Shown: positions 11,191 through 43,299, numbered from the stretch's first letter. The stretch is DNA of 64,000 nucleotides from Phoronis australis (GCA_002633005.1 NMRA01000389.1:76041-140040); one strand, 5' to 3'. Numbers and translations are program-made. Notes: generated by a model from the sequence alone, not told the origin.

Positions 11191-13065
11191 ATGCAGTACT
11201 ATCACGAAAGGCTGTAAGTTTCAATTAATGTCTATTTATAAAAGTGATTTTTGCGTTCACTGCTTGATAAAAAACGCGCTACTACGTTCCCTGTCAACTA
11301 CTGGATGTTTTGATTATATCTGGCAATGAATAGTAACTAATCTGATATTGACAATGCATGACTTGTGTATACCGTAGAATGAGAATGTTTTCATTTTCCT
11401 GTAAAGTATTTAAAGCACTTCACTGCGACATCACACTTACGTGCCCAACTTACGGAAGATTTTGGATCTAGTAGACTGGTTTTCAGTAACCGGACCAACA
11501 CATGNNNNNNNNNGTGGGAGAAAAACGCTTGTTTTCAGAATTTTACGAGGAATTTGTTGATGAATCTTTTACATGTTATTGAAAAAGGCGAAAATACAAA
11601 CGCGCGAGTCATATTTCTTCAGGCAGCCCTTAGCGGCTTCACGGGCAATAAAATGTAATCGACCGAATAGATTCGTCGACCACAGATTTACCCTGTGGTT
11701 TTTCCGCTTGATCCCAGACCGCCCCGAGTTGCTCCAGCATCCATCTCGGGGCGGTCTCTCACGAGGGTTTAGCGTTATGATACACGATTATTGCCCGTGG
11801 TGATTATATGATGCCGATGGTATGTGTAGATTATGATCGTAGTGGCGGAAAATGAAGATTGCTTGACACCAGTCATCATAACTGTTATTAAATTGTAGGT
11901 CTGGGAGGATAATGAAGCCACCTAGAATATACCCCACAGACAATTACCTGTCGGGTGATGGAAAAAGCACAGTTTGGCCAACGAGGGGAAGCAACTTCTA
12001 TGTTCCATCAGAGAGGCGGTTCATTAAGTACCACGATGTCAAACATCTGCCACCAGAAAGAAGAGCTGACCAAAAAGAGTACATGAGTGAAGATGAGTGG
12101 CGGGCGTGGCAGGCTAAGAGGGATGCTCCTCCATACTACCCAAATGGTCTGTTGTTTACAAAAATACCATTTGACACACTTGTATCATTTGCACTTAAAG
12201 TAGTAGTTACACCATACATGACAACCCTCTTTTACTCCGGCCATAGCAGCTGCATTGGTAACCCCACCCGGCCCCAGGTCACCAACAGTTTCGCTGATCT
12301 GCAATCTACTTTTCAACAAAAAATGCCAAGGAGATTATTTTTCAATAGATTTTCAATTGCAAAATAGTTTAGATATTACAGAAAACTTAGCATTTTAGAC
12401 ATGACGGCAAGATGGAGTTACCTGGCCCTGTCCAATCAACAGATGAAAAAACTGCAGGTGTCAAATTTGTCATACCACTTGCCCATTCAGATAGACACGT
12501 GAGTGTTTGAACATTGCAGTAAACACCAATGCACAGCCTTGGTTTGTCAGAAATTTTACCCAAAAAGGCACCCTTTCATAGGGAAACATGAAAAGGTCTG
12601 GTATCTGAGTGACATGTACACCAGCCTTCTATGCAACTACCCTCTGGGATCTTTATGCTGTCTGCTTGGTATAGTATTTGTCCTTCTTTGTAAATTTTCA
12701 CTTGGTGACTACACTCAGGTATACAATTGATCTGCTTTATCTCATAAGTAAAGACATTTCCATTGGATAATACCTTCTATAATTTTCCAGGACTGAAGCT
12801 GACAAACATGCCACCCCTGCGGCTGGATGGTTACTGCATGAATCCCTTCAACCTCCATCGTACTGGCGTACAGGCGCGTTCTGTTTATAACCCCAAGCCC
12901 GATCTTATTGACCCCACATGGCGCGGACCACATGGTTATTATGGTTACTATCATGAGAGACTAGACAGCAGAGACACCAAGGGCATCAGGCTGTACAAGC
13001 AGTTATATAATGACGAAGACTGGCTGAAGTGGGAACAGTATAAAACATTAGCGACAAAAACGTGA
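11191..13065 (+). CDS. small Tyr/Trp/Arg-rich protein, unnamed (possible ciliary protein)
   Basis: Exons 11191-11213, 11899 to about 12150, about 12399-12457, and 12791-13065 (stop) join in phase to about 202 residues. I do not recognise the family. Exon 1 encodes MQYYHERL and joins SGRIMKPPRIYPTDNYL. The middle has NFYVPSERRFIKYHDV and MSEDEWRAWQAKRDAPPYYP, the third exon HDGKMELPGPVQSTDEKTA. The last has LRLDGYCMNPFNLHR, PDLIDPTWRGPHGYYGYYHE and DEDWLKWEQYK. There is no signal peptide or membrane segment in the spliced model. YYHERL and the D-E-W-x-x-W element both occur twice, so the protein may be an internal repeat. Short, basic, aromatic, proline-rich proteins like this include axonemal microtubule inner proteins; with the X-box-like site that is a hint only. 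The exon 2 donor is uncertain (12150 or 12153) and a 9-N gap lies in intron 1. The last exon frame is firm. Confidence 0.8.
11505..11513. other. assembly gap (9 N)
   Basis: Nine unknown bases in intron 1 of the gene starting at 11191. No coding sequence appears to be lost. Confidence 0.95.
11716..11757. repeat. GC-rich perfect 13-bp hairpin
   Basis: agaccgccccgag (11716-11728) and its exact reverse complement ctcggggcggtct (11745-11757) flank a 16-base loop. It stands out in an AT-rich intron. No flanking T-run or known RNA motif was seen, so its role is open. Confidence 0.75.
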
Positions 13066-16000
13066 ACAACAGTGACATTGTGTTGTGCTTTGTGTTCTGT
13101 ATCTCTGCCTTCAACTATGTATACTGAATTCTGGTACACATGGCTGTCTTAGGCCCAGTCAATTATGTGAAATACCAGGCTTGGTATGCTCTTTAATTGT
13201 GTTAACATTTTAACCTTTGTGAAAAAACTGTCTTGTCAATGTCCTTAAAACAAATATATGGTACAAGTGACAGTAAAATTTCACCAAAAACTCTTATGAC
13301 ATTGTCTCAGTTCAGGGAGGACATTTAAATTTAAAAAAATGTTTTTAAGAATTGGAGGAAATGAACACAAATTTAATATAGAAAGCCTTTGATGGAGTAA
13401 GTCATCAGCTCTGGTTGTGTTTTGTACAAAATTAGTTCTTAGACTATTTCTCCCAGTTCAACTTATCATTTTGTACAATGTGTATCACATATGTTACACA
13501 TCTGCTGCAGTAGTTTCTTTAAGTTTGAACACCATTGCTGAAGTCGACAGTCTAGTGCTTTTCAACGACTTACTCCACTGCTGCAATTAATGTTCAAAAT
13601 TTTCATAAAATGTTATTTGTTGATGACCGCTCTATACAACCTGAAATTTCATAAAGTAAGTTTTTGTCATATCTTGTTTTAAATTGAGAAATGTTAACTA
13701 CAAGTTCATAACCTATATTTATCTTTAGTCATTCGACATGTGAAGTTGAGCTCCCAACAATATCCATCATTGTACAGGGAAGTACAAATCTGGTGTTATG
13801 GCTATTTTTCTTTCCAAATAAACTACTCGCTTCTGTAATTAATGTTTAATAAAGGTGTTAAACTGAAAAAAGGCATCATTCATATAAAGCAGATATAAAC
13901 CTGCATTCTGTACAAAAAACAATCTTTTGATTACCAGCTAGGACCAGTTACTGCTGTAGAATTGGTCTCAACTTTTTTCTTACCCAGATGAGAAGTCATT
14001 TCTGGATTTACAAAAAGATTGACAGTTCAGCGCATAAAATAAACTGCTCTTTGTTGAGCCTCGGTCTCAAGCAATAATGAGGTGTCACTTCTTTCAAAGT
14101 CCTGTAATCACCTCTAAATTGACTAAGAAACAATTTGAAACCAATTTAATAACAATTTAACGGTCGAAATCAAAATTAGTTTTTGACATAAAAGGTTGAT
14201 TCCTAGCTGCTTTAACGAAGAAAACCTGGAAACCGTCACCCTCAATGTTACTCAAGCTCAACAGCATTTAAAGGTATGGGACCAAGGTTAAACATCCTTA
14301 AATTATGTTTTTAGAAGTCACGTGCACGACAGACACTCCACCTCAGACCAACACAACAGCTCACCAGTAATGCATTCTATAAACAAACAACCAAGCGCAT
14401 TTACTCCAACAGGCATCATATACTTCCATTAGATGATGCATGTCTATGGCAGCTGTCCCAAGAGCTGCTACAGTCCCGATATTTCCCTTTTTGAATAACC
14501 TAAAGACGGTTAGCTAAAGAAAGGCACATCATTACTCGTGTGTGGGATTGTCTTCAGCTTAGTCAGTGTCTGATGTCGGCCGCTTCCCTGATATTAGTGT
14601 AGGGATGTGACAATAAGAACTGAGAGTTGGTGCATGGCACATGCTTTTGATCCCATTACAAGTTTTATGAATGTAAGCATATAAAAACCAAGGACAAGTC
14701 CGGATCTATGCCTTTAAAGTAACTAGTACAGTAAGACAAACAACAAATACCAGTGACTATTGTGTTTCAGATTTACTTCACATTTACACACAATAACAAT
14801 GTGCCAATAATTATCAGCGTATAAATAAAACACGGTTAATCTTAGGAACCAAACAACAACAATCCCTTGTATTAAATATTCTACTCAAACATAAAGATGT
14901 GAACTGAAACCCTGTGTCATTTAACATGCGTGAATATTGTTCAACGGTTCGATTCTGACATTAACACAGTTAATCTTTGAACACAACAACAATAAACTAA
15001 TTACAAAAAATATTCTACTAAAGTAAACTGAAATCTTGCATAAATTATAAAACTACACATGGATGACATCATTCATCAGTTTGGATCTGACATTAAAAGT
15101 TAGGTCAAGCTCGAGGACGGTTCACAGTTATAGCCATTTTCACACGTGCACAAAATATAGCTACATATACGCTTTTTTCCTCCCCCGAAAATGTACAAAA
15201 ATTTGGAACTTTTTTAGATCTGTATTTACATTACGTGTTAAAATACAAGTATGCTATGTACCCAGGCTCTTCAGGCAAAACATGAACCAAGTTTAGGTCA
15301 AGATAGACGACAGTTTTTCAAAGCAGGAAAAGTAAGAAACAACTGGTCTAGTGATCCATTGTAATTGAATCTCGTAGATATTTCAACAGTCATGTTTTAG
15401 CAATGCGAACAATCAATAATAAAACTTTCAGTTTTGTCTTTTGACACTGCCATTTTTACGACATCAAAAGCGTACACTAACAGTACGTCTGTACCCCTCC
15501 CCCTTAACTGAACGGTCCATTCACTCATGAAAATGGCGATAACTATGAACGGTGCCGTAGTAATGTTAGAACAATAATACACTGTAAGCCTATTCTTCTG
15601 CAACTTTACAAAGAGATGTAGTCACAAAATTTCCTTTGTTTCATGGGCTACAGGCGTAAATGGACAAAATGTTTGATCAAAACTTCTTGATATTAAATTA
15701 ATTATGCCGACATTAAAGCTGTATGTGATTTGATTGTGACTTTCAAGACTACACAAATACCTTGTTAGTGTTTCTCTGTTTAGATGTATACCTTAAACCT
15801 GAGGTTTTAACAGAACAACTATGTATAATGCTTACTTGAGATACTTAACAACACCTTCAGTATACTCCTATATGTTGATTATACCACACATCAGGTTAGC
15901 CTAATACAACAACTGCAAATTGCAAATTAAAAATACTGCAAAAACAAAAAACAAAACAAAAGTAGATCTAATATCAATAACAAAGCACAGCAAAAGATAA

Positions 16001-16528
16001 TCTCAGTGCAATTCTCATAATAGCCATGGATGACGACCGTAACACATGGTACACTCAAAAGGGTGCAGCACCTGCCAGTATTCCACTGCTACACAGGGAA
16101 ACTTACATTTAGGATTCACAGTACTGCTGCATATGGACTCATTTAGACCTATGTGCCAGTATCCAAACTAATGCAATTTAAAAATAATTTTTTACTCTAG
16201 TGTTTCATACACAGGTGCAGCCAGCTATCCCATGCATTTCATAAACTGGGCAACACATAGGCTGAAATACGCGCATATACCTTACCCACTGACTTTGGCA
16301 AGAAATGCATGGCTTGATGAAAAGAAAAAAATGAGTTAAGTGTTTAATGAAACGAAGGTGATCACCATATTATCTTTTAATGGCCATCATTTACTAGTCT
16401 ACCATAAGCTAATCAGGTTTATGGCCCACTCTGGAAAGTTCATAATTATGTAGGACCAACGTTATCATGTGTAACCGTGCCAAACTAATAGAAAACTAGC
16501 CTCAAGAAAACACAACCGTGAATGTGTT
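13066..16528. other. convergent intergenic region
   Basis: Lies between the 3' ends of the gene ending at 13065 (plus) and the PHTF gene (minus). Plus-strand polyadenylation candidates are aataaa near 13818 and 13850. No exon, RNA gene or clear transposon was recognised. The interval must hold both 3' UTRs. Confidence 0.5.
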
Positions 16529-35573
<19,045 letters not shown>

Positions 35574-36453
35574 GGTATTGTGTCCTACAACGAAACATAG
35601 AGGCATACATGATCTGAAAATGAAAAAGCTCAAACCGTGAAGAATAACCTCAATATGCTTTTAAGGCAACAGCTGCCTTCGTTACGAATTATCAAATTTC
35701 TAAGTAACTTTTTAATTAATTATGGTAAATCCAAGATGCAACTTGGTACTCGGAATTTTATGTGAACAAAAATAATAACAAGATGTCTGTTACCACAAAA
35801 TTGCATTTTTCAAAAAAAACCCATAAATTTCTATGGAGATTACCATATTCCACAAATATGGCACTTCCACTTTCAACAATGAAAATGTCAACATTCCCTG
35901 AAAAAATACTAGTCTTGATTTTTGACAACCCAGTTCAAGGGTTAAAAAATCTCATTAAAAATACCACACAACCTTGTGTAGATAAGAGATTAAAAGCATG
36001 ATTTGAAAGTTCTGGGAAAAAAATCACGTTGATGGATATTGAGGTGACATCCATGAAATACGATTTGTTGAAAAAAAAAACAATCAGACATGCCCTCACG
36101 AACACTAAGAATTTTCAAAACATGTGGTTTCATTGATTTACAGTTAACAATTAAAACTATTCAAGAAATTTTAACAATGGTGAGAAAAGCAGTCGGCTAT
36201 CTTGATGTTAGCAAAGACAACATCAGCATTTGAAGTAAACTTGTTCAACTGTGACACAAATGACCATCAAGTGTGGCAATAAAATATGAGGTCTGGCGCA
36301 GTTTAATCTTCACTTCAACCGATACTAAAAGCTTTAAGTGTGATGAGAGACCTGTTTGAGTTAAATCACTTTATTAAATTCACCTTGTTATGTACACAAG
36401 TCCCCTCAATCAAAACGCACCAGGTAATGACTGCCTTAATCTAACACTACATT

Positions 36454-36904
36454 CATTAGCCCCGTTTAGACATCAACTTTTGGCCCGCGTAACTGACACG
36501 GAGCAAATTGATGGTGTCAAGCATCCGTTTACATACGGTACACCTCGCTAACTGTGGTAAGAAGGAAATTGTATGCTGAGAGTGGATCACACATGTGCAG
36601 GTTTACAAATGACGGGAGTTGAAGAGACAGAGAGCCCGCATTTAGATCATTATACAAGGACACAAGGACAGTAAAGTTGATCATTTCCGCCTTGCTCCAG
36701 TTTCGTGTTTAGACACATAATTGACACGGAGCAATTAAGATGTTCTAGTGCAAATTGCTCAACCTCACAAACAGGTGGCAAAAGTTGTCACCGCGGTGTC
36801 AATTTGCTCCGTGTCAGTCCTGTTTACACACATACTTGCGCTGGAACAACTCATTCCGTGTCAGCTGATCCGTGTCAACTTTTGCAGTGTAAACGGCACT
36901 AATG
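36454..36904. mobile_element. MITE-like element with terminal inverted repeats
   Basis: The left end (cattagccccgtttagac) and the reverse complement of the right end (cattagtgccgtttacac) match, and both are soon followed by gacacgg. The interior is built of repeated words (gacacggagcaa, ccgtgtca) in both orientations. Length is about 451 bp with no coding capacity. Confidence 0.55.
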
Positions 36905-37568
36905 CTGTGAAACCTTCACTGTCTCACTCATTAACTTGGTAATGCTATAGTTGGCTCATAATTGACTCGTTAGCGAATTCATGTCAGAATATTTATAGCC
37001 TGTTATAATGAACATGCATTCTGGGAACTACACCAATTAAACCACACAGAACTTTCTGAAGTACCCAATCATCCTAAAAATACACACTAGTCTTCTAGAA
37101 TATCTAGACCACAGGTTGATAGACATTACAATATGCTGGAATCTTCTCTGGGGTGTTCTCAACTGTTCTGTTGTAAGCAATTACATAATCACTGACCTGA
37201 CATCACTCAAGTTGGGTTTAATCAAGTGCTAATTGCTAGTAAGCATGCAGAATTAATCTTAAACTTCTGAAACCAGGGTCAGTCATTGCTCTTTACACTG
37301 AATATTGCAAACTTTCCAGTTGTGTTGGATTTCTAAGTTTTTAGGCAAGGGAAAATCGATCCACGCTGTGCATGCTATAATCAAAGTGCACGGAAAGCCT
37401 GGTAAAAAGTAAGGATTATAAAATCTACTACAATGCACCCTCTACTGGTGATTTAATAATCTATTAAGATGTCGTGAGTAGTATGGAGCTAGTCACAACA
37501 TAAAATTCAATGGGACTATTCGGAGAATTCTCCTCGCGGTGTCGCTGCTGTTCTAGTGGTGATTGAAT

Positions 37569-37579
37569 TGCGCATGCGT
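37569..37579. promoter_or_regulatory. NRF1-type palindrome
   Basis: tgcgcatgcgt fits the NRF1 consensus (YGCGCATGCGC) except at the last base. It lies 48 bp before the ATG at 37627, and such sites are usual in CpG-type promoters of broadly expressed genes. Confidence 0.45.
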
Positions 37580-37626
37580 CGCTGTCTGCATGTAAACAGC
37601 TGCTAAAAAGACGGATTGTTATCAAA

Positions 37627-37803
37627 ATGCGTCGTCCCGCAAAGCCTTATTATTGCTATTTTCCCTGGTGCAAGTCTTCGACAGGTGGTCACAAATTACC
37701 AAAAGACCTAAGGTTACTGCATTCGTGGAGCATTGCGGTCAAAAGGGTCAACCAACTGACAAAAAGTGTGCGGATGCCGAAGCCCCTTTGGGAGACTACA
37801 TAA
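37627..37803 (+). CDS. THAP-like zinc-finger fragment ORF
   Basis: The 58-residue frame starts MRRPAKPYYCYFPWCKSS and has C-x4-C, then GGHKLPKDLRLLHSWSIAVKR. This resembles the start of a THAP (C2CH) domain: C-x2-4-C, a short K-P loop, and a conserved Trp followed by A-V-x-R. The second half of a THAP domain (the C..H pair and the AVPTxF-type box) is absent before the stop. It may be a first exon whose partner I cannot find, or the remnant of a P-element-type transposase gene, in which THAP domains are common. Confidence 0.4.
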   Translation: MRRPAKPYYCYFPWCKSSTGGHKLPKDLRLLHSWSIAVKRVNQLTKSVRMPKPLWETT

Positions 37804-40299
37804 CGTTACTTGATAAGTTTTAGCAATCAAGTTTCTATCGACATCGTTCAGTGATGTTATCCCCACTAGTTACCTCCACTGAATAACGGGTTTATTGAGT
37901 GGAACTAAGCGTTTCTTTTCAGAAACTCACCCAGGACTCGGATGCTGGGTAGGCTAGCAGCACATATTCAATATAAGAGGTGTATGGTACGTGACGCTCA
38001 GAAGCCAAGGGTGACTTTTTCACAGCAGTTTCTCTTCAAACCTATGCTATGTCCAATAAAATTTTCTAGACGAGTGAGTTTCCTTATTTTATAGCAGACC
38101 CCACCCCCAGGACTACCAGATTAGTTATTGAATTAACATGAATAAGTTATTCAGTAAACGTCATAACATTGCAATGGAATACAAATTGACACCTAGAATG
38201 AATTTTACTTGTTGAGGTCGAATGCACATTTTAGGTGTCGTAAAAAATACACATTATTAAATCACTTTTAGCCTGCTTCTACATTTAAACACAAAGATGA
38301 AACGTCAAGTATGTTCTGCCTTACTAATGTAGTTTTGTCTTGTGTTTTCTTTTATAATTTGCTAATATTTCTCTGACTATTCTGTTACAGGTGAGAGAAA
38401 GCAACTGAAACCAGCCGCCTGACCATCTACTTTACCACTGGACAAAGTGAAAAGCAATCCTTCAGCAATAAACTGAAAGAACTGAACCTAATTCAGAAAT
38501 TCAGCCCTTGATATGCCTGATTATGGACTCCATTGCGTGGGAAAATTACAATTCTTTTAACAATGTTGCTTCTTTATATACTTTTCTTGCATGTGGAACT
38601 TTTGTTGTGGACAAGTTAACAAAAAGCTTAAAACTGTTCAAAGGCCTTCTTAAGAAAGCTCTACAAATAATTACACTCTCAAACAAATGAAATGCAAACA
38701 AAGAGAATACTTCATTTTGATCACTGCACATTTCTAGAGGTCAACAGGAAAACGACAATTCGCAAGCGTAATCGCTAACATTTCAGCTTTATAAAGAATA
38801 ATCACAACTGCACTGTATGGGGCTTTAAAGATATTGTGGTTTCAATAATTAGTAACAAATTTGCCTGTTGATGAAAATTTTATTCGATCATCAAAGTGTA
38901 ACATTAAGTGGCTTTCTACTGACAATAAGACAATCGATGCAGTCACTGAATGTCATTTCCCCATAATGTGTACCAAATTGAAATGTTTTTACCATTAGTA
39001 TAAAGCCTTTCTTCTGAAAGGAAAAGTTAATGTCACTCAGTGAGAAAGGATAGGTATTTATACATGATGCTTTTGGTTTTCATTTCACAGAGATTTAGTT
39101 TCAATAGCCTATAGAAGCGCTTGCAAAAAAGGTCCAGTTTCGGCACGTGTCTTTCTTCCAGGTAACCTCATTCAGCCTCAATTAGATCCTTGAAGGTAAA
39201 CACAACAGCAGATCACTTGATCACTTGTGTCACTACATCCTCTTTAGTTTCAATCCAGCATGTTTCTTCCACGAAAGGAAATAAGCTATTGTCCACACGA
39301 CTTATTGGCTATGAAAGGGCATCCTCACCAATGAGGCTGACTTGTGTAGCAGTGGTAACTTCGTACTGCGATTCACATTTCACCAAGGCCACTGACATGT
39401 ACATTGTGCCATGCAGCACTAATGGTGCGTGGAAATGCTGTGGGAAGAGAAAGGAATATCAAAGCTTGTTCGTTGTCTCCGATGAAGAAAGCAGGCTTTA
39501 ACAACAGATCTGCACTGGATGGGAAGATCTTGCTGGTTAACTGCAGTCAACTGCTTAAAACCAATTTTTGTCCATTCAAGGTCGATGCAGAAGCGATGCA
39601 TATCTCCTCTGCACGGTACAAGCCCTCAAACCTAAAAACCAATTTAAAGGTCACGCGAAAACAGACATGATAGATTTTCATTTCAACATGTAATAAAATT
39701 CCGGAACACATAGGATAGGGAGTAAACAAATAGTCTTATGGATATTTACGTACCCTTTGCCATGGCATTGGGCTTGGATTGTAATCTCACTAACCAATAA
39801 CCAGTTAAACATTCAGCATTCATTGATGTAACTGTACTGATAAACCTGTCAGAAATCATTCCAAACAATAATACTGCTTTGATGTACGAAAAGATCCTGA
39901 GTGCTACGTCAAGTATCAAACAAAGATTAACCCGACTGGTGACTGCCGCGAAATTGACATCGGCGAGTATCTCAGTTAACAGACATAAATAGAACAAATA
40001 TGGAGTAATCGTTAAAATAATCACAAACCTTACCTTTTATAAGTTCGTGCTTACTTTCTCTGATAGACGCACCCTTTTCACGCAATCTCAGATTCAGTTG
40101 GCACGCCTACAAGCCATTTCACCATGTATTTAAAGGGTTCGCGCAATCGAGACTGTTAATCTATCACCACTAGTACACGCGCGCCCTCTAGTTAATGTAA
40201 ATTTTCCAAATAGCCCCATTATTCTAAAAGTGCTATCATTTGCTTTGAAGTTACCCATCATAATTTACTGTCTATTCTATTACTGGTTCACTTATTAAG

Positions 40300-40762
40300 G
40301 AATTTAGCCAGGTTAAGTACATTGGTCATATTCTGACAAATGATCACAGTGATGACGCTGATACAATTTGCCAACATACGCAGTTATATACTTGTATTAA
40401 GAGTGTTATTAGAAAATTTCACTAGTTCAGTTGATATACACTTACAATCTTCTCCACATTTTGTTCATCTATGTACTCTGCCCATTTTTGGTGGAAATTT
40501 AAAATCTCAACAATCAATAAGTTCTATGTATCTTACCACCATGTATGCCATTTCTTGGTTTCTCAAAATTTGAGAGCACCTCTTCAATGTTCCGCTTTTT
40601 GACTTTTAATCACACAAAGCTACATTACGAAAACATATTTTTCATTTCCTATGTCGCCTTTTGGATTTCGAGAATCTCGTTATTGTTGCTATTCATGACT
40701 CTGAATTTCAAATCATACATTTGTTTGTACTGGTCGAGTTCATTGTACAATATATTCATGTA
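40300..40762 (+). mobile_element. decayed LINE fragment (C-terminal part of ORF2)
   Basis: The frames read KYIGHILTNDHSDDADTI, then in shifted frames LCPFLVEILKSQQSIS (or a WWKFKISTINKFYV frame) and GFSKFESTSSMF. The order KY(L/I)GH-I-D-DDAD, LWW-KSTINK-YV and S-FESTS is the segment after the reverse-transcriptase fingers in many invertebrate non-LTR elements. Stops and frameshifts make it non-functional. Confidence 0.6.
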
Positions 40763-40939
40763 AACTAGAGTTTAGTTGTTCTCAGTTATTTTGCTTTTTT
40801 AGACTATCCTACATTTTAGCTGCTAGGTTATATTCTTTTGATTATGATATTTCATTATTGCATTTTGGATATCGGCAATTGTAAGTTTTACAGACAGTTT
40901 AGAATAAAGCATACTAGTATTCTTTTTTACATTTTGAGA

Positions 40940-42240
40940 AGGGTGATAGTGTCAGGTCCATCTTTCTAGATATAGCTTCTGCTTTCGACTGTGTCCCTCA
41001 TGATCTTCTACTCCACAAACTTTGATCCTATGACATTATTGGAAACCTTATAAATATGATCACCTCATATCTCTCTGATCGTACATACAGTGTTTGTGTC
41101 GACGGTATTCTTTCAACATCATCTGGGTTTGTAAACGCAGGAGTTTCGCAGGGTAGCATATTAGGTCCTCTTCTCTTCTTATTTTATATTAATAACCTTC
41201 CTGATAACCTGTCATGTAGCACATACCTTTATGCAGATGACACAGCGCTTTTTTACCCCTTTGCAGGGAGCAGCCCTGAGAGTTTTTTGCAGCTACAACA
41301 TGAGTTGAATAAACTCAGCTATTGGTCACAAGAATGGAGAATGAATTTTAACGAAAAAAGGGTTGACCTCAGCTTCTCCAAATCTATTAATTCTCTCTTC
41401 TCTGTGGACCCATCCTATGACCTATAACTTAGTGATCAAATCATTCCTAGAAAAGTCGCACAGATATCTTGGTATACTGTTAGATGAAAAACTTTCGTTC
41501 ACATCTCACATTTGGGAGCTCGTACAAAAAATTCAGAAACTAACTAATCCACTTGAGCTTGTCTGTCAACAACTAAATTCTACACATTTAGAAGTCCTAT
41601 TCAAATCCTTAAACACATCAACCATTATGATATTATACACCAGTCTGCCAACACTGGTGCACTCCAGCATTTGGAGAAATTACATTATCAAGCTCTCTTA
41701 CTCATAACTGGAGCATACAGGGGATCCAATAATTTTAAGGTTTTGAATAGTCTCAAGTGGACCAAACTGTATACTCGACACAATCTTCACATAACCATAC
41801 ATACTTTCAAAGTACTAAACAATGTCAACAATGCCTCAGTCAAAAAATTATTTGATATACTAGACAAGGCCATCCTACTGGTTTGAGATCTTCCGTCCCG
41901 TATGCAATTCCTCCGTCGTTCAGTCAGGGATTCAGAAGGTCTACAGGAAAGCAACTCTTGTACGAGTGTAAAAACAATTTTGGAACTGTTTTTCATAATT
42001 TTGACAACTCAATAGCCCCAACACAATTCTTTTTTCCCGCCAAAAATGAAATAGCATTGTACCAATCGAGATGCGGCCTTTTCCCTCAAATCCGACAAGT
42101 TTAGGCACAACTTTAGTAATGTCTCTCCAAACTGTAAATGTGGTGACCACATCAGTCTTATCCTCATGTCTTCTTCAAATGTGCCCTCATCAAATACCCG
42201 TGAAACTCACTCTTTCATGCACTCAATGAAAACGAATTAA
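40940..42240 (+). mobile_element. decayed non-LTR retrotransposon (reverse transcriptase)
   Basis: Reading frames at 41056-41427, 41363-41707 and 41671-41886 carry in order a degraded FLDIASAFDCVPHDLLL, ITSYLSDRTYSV, NAGVSQGSILGPLLF, and the catalytic YADDTA, then WRMNFN and the YLGILLDEKLSF thumb motif. This is the reverse transcriptase of a Jockey/CR1-like LINE. Frameshifts and stops separate the blocks. No endonuclease domain was found upstream. The clade needs a tree. Confidence 0.85.
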
Positions 42241-42669
42241 TTGTAAATGCTTTCCATTTCTGTAAAAATATCGCTACTAAACTTAGATTATTATTAAATG
42301 GTAGTTCAAACTTTTTTGGATACTTCTTACGTGCATATATATAGTTCTATGCATACTACTTTCATCTATGTACTGTCTACAACCCAGATATAATGCTTTG
42401 CGATTTCTGGGATTGTCATTATTTTCCTTGTATGTTTTGTGTATTCTTCAGTAAATGTATATCACCTTGAAAAAAGTATCCTATTCTAAAAATTACTGTT
42501 TTCCTCGCAAAAGTAACGGTGTAAGTACACTATTCTGTACAATTTTTCAACAATTATGTGCATCGACATTGAGCACCATGAAATAAGGTGTCATCTGTTG
42601 GGCAATTTTTGTTTTCGCTGATTCTTCAATCAACTGGTCATTTTTCACACATTTTCACTGGGGTCATAA

Positions 42670-42880
42670 CAAATTACCAGAGTTGGAGGCAATTGCATAC
42701 CAGTTTCGCTGATAAAATATACTCGAAACTACAAATGAAAAGTAACCATTTCAGCAATTTGTTCTAAACTGTAAACAAATTACCAGAATTGAAGGCAATT
42801 GCTTGCCAGTTTCGCTGATAAAAAAATACTCGAAACTACAAATGAAATGTAACCACTTCCACAATTTGTTGTAAACTGTG
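42670..42880. repeat. ~105-bp tandem duplication
   Basis: Two copies of a unit holding aaattaccaga, ggcaattgc, ccagtttcgctgataaaa, atactcgaaactacaaatga and gtaacca occur head to tail. The second passes into sequence like the repeat at 1340-1720. Confidence 0.75.
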
Positions 42881-43299
42881 TGCAAACTTCTGAAAAAAGA
42901 ACAGCGAAATGAAGAATCGTCAAAACTAAAAATTGGCCATAGGTGGCACTCTGTTTCATGGAAATAAAACTTGACACATATGATCACTCCATAAATTTAA
43001 CTCCAGAATAATGGACTAACGGCCTTGTTTTAGTACCGGTAACTATGTTAGTGTACTCAGTTTTTCACTCATTAATTTGGTGACAGGTTTTACCTTGTTT
43101 TTGCCCAGAAAGCTGCACATTTCTACAGATTTGCACAATGGCTATGTCCATACAGAAGCCAAGAGGAAGAATTTACCAAGAACAGATCTAATGAGTAACA
43201 CTATTTTTCGTTAGTGCCAGTTGGTCCAGAGGACCTGTCTACTGCTTTTACACTAGAGATAGTTGTCAGTGTGTCAGTTGTCATGGCATGACTTGCTCA

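Noticed and set aside
12503-12730. 75-codon ORF with a hydrophobic stretch inside the 11191-13065 gene
   Set aside because: It falls in the last intron of the in-phase model; the membrane-like segment is not part of the spliced frame.
39190-39680. Overlapping ORFs on both strands (103, 88 and 60 codons)
   Set aside because: No recognisable domain and no clear splice sites; a minus-strand frame with short protein-like stretches has a stop. Perhaps an old transposon piece, but unsupported.
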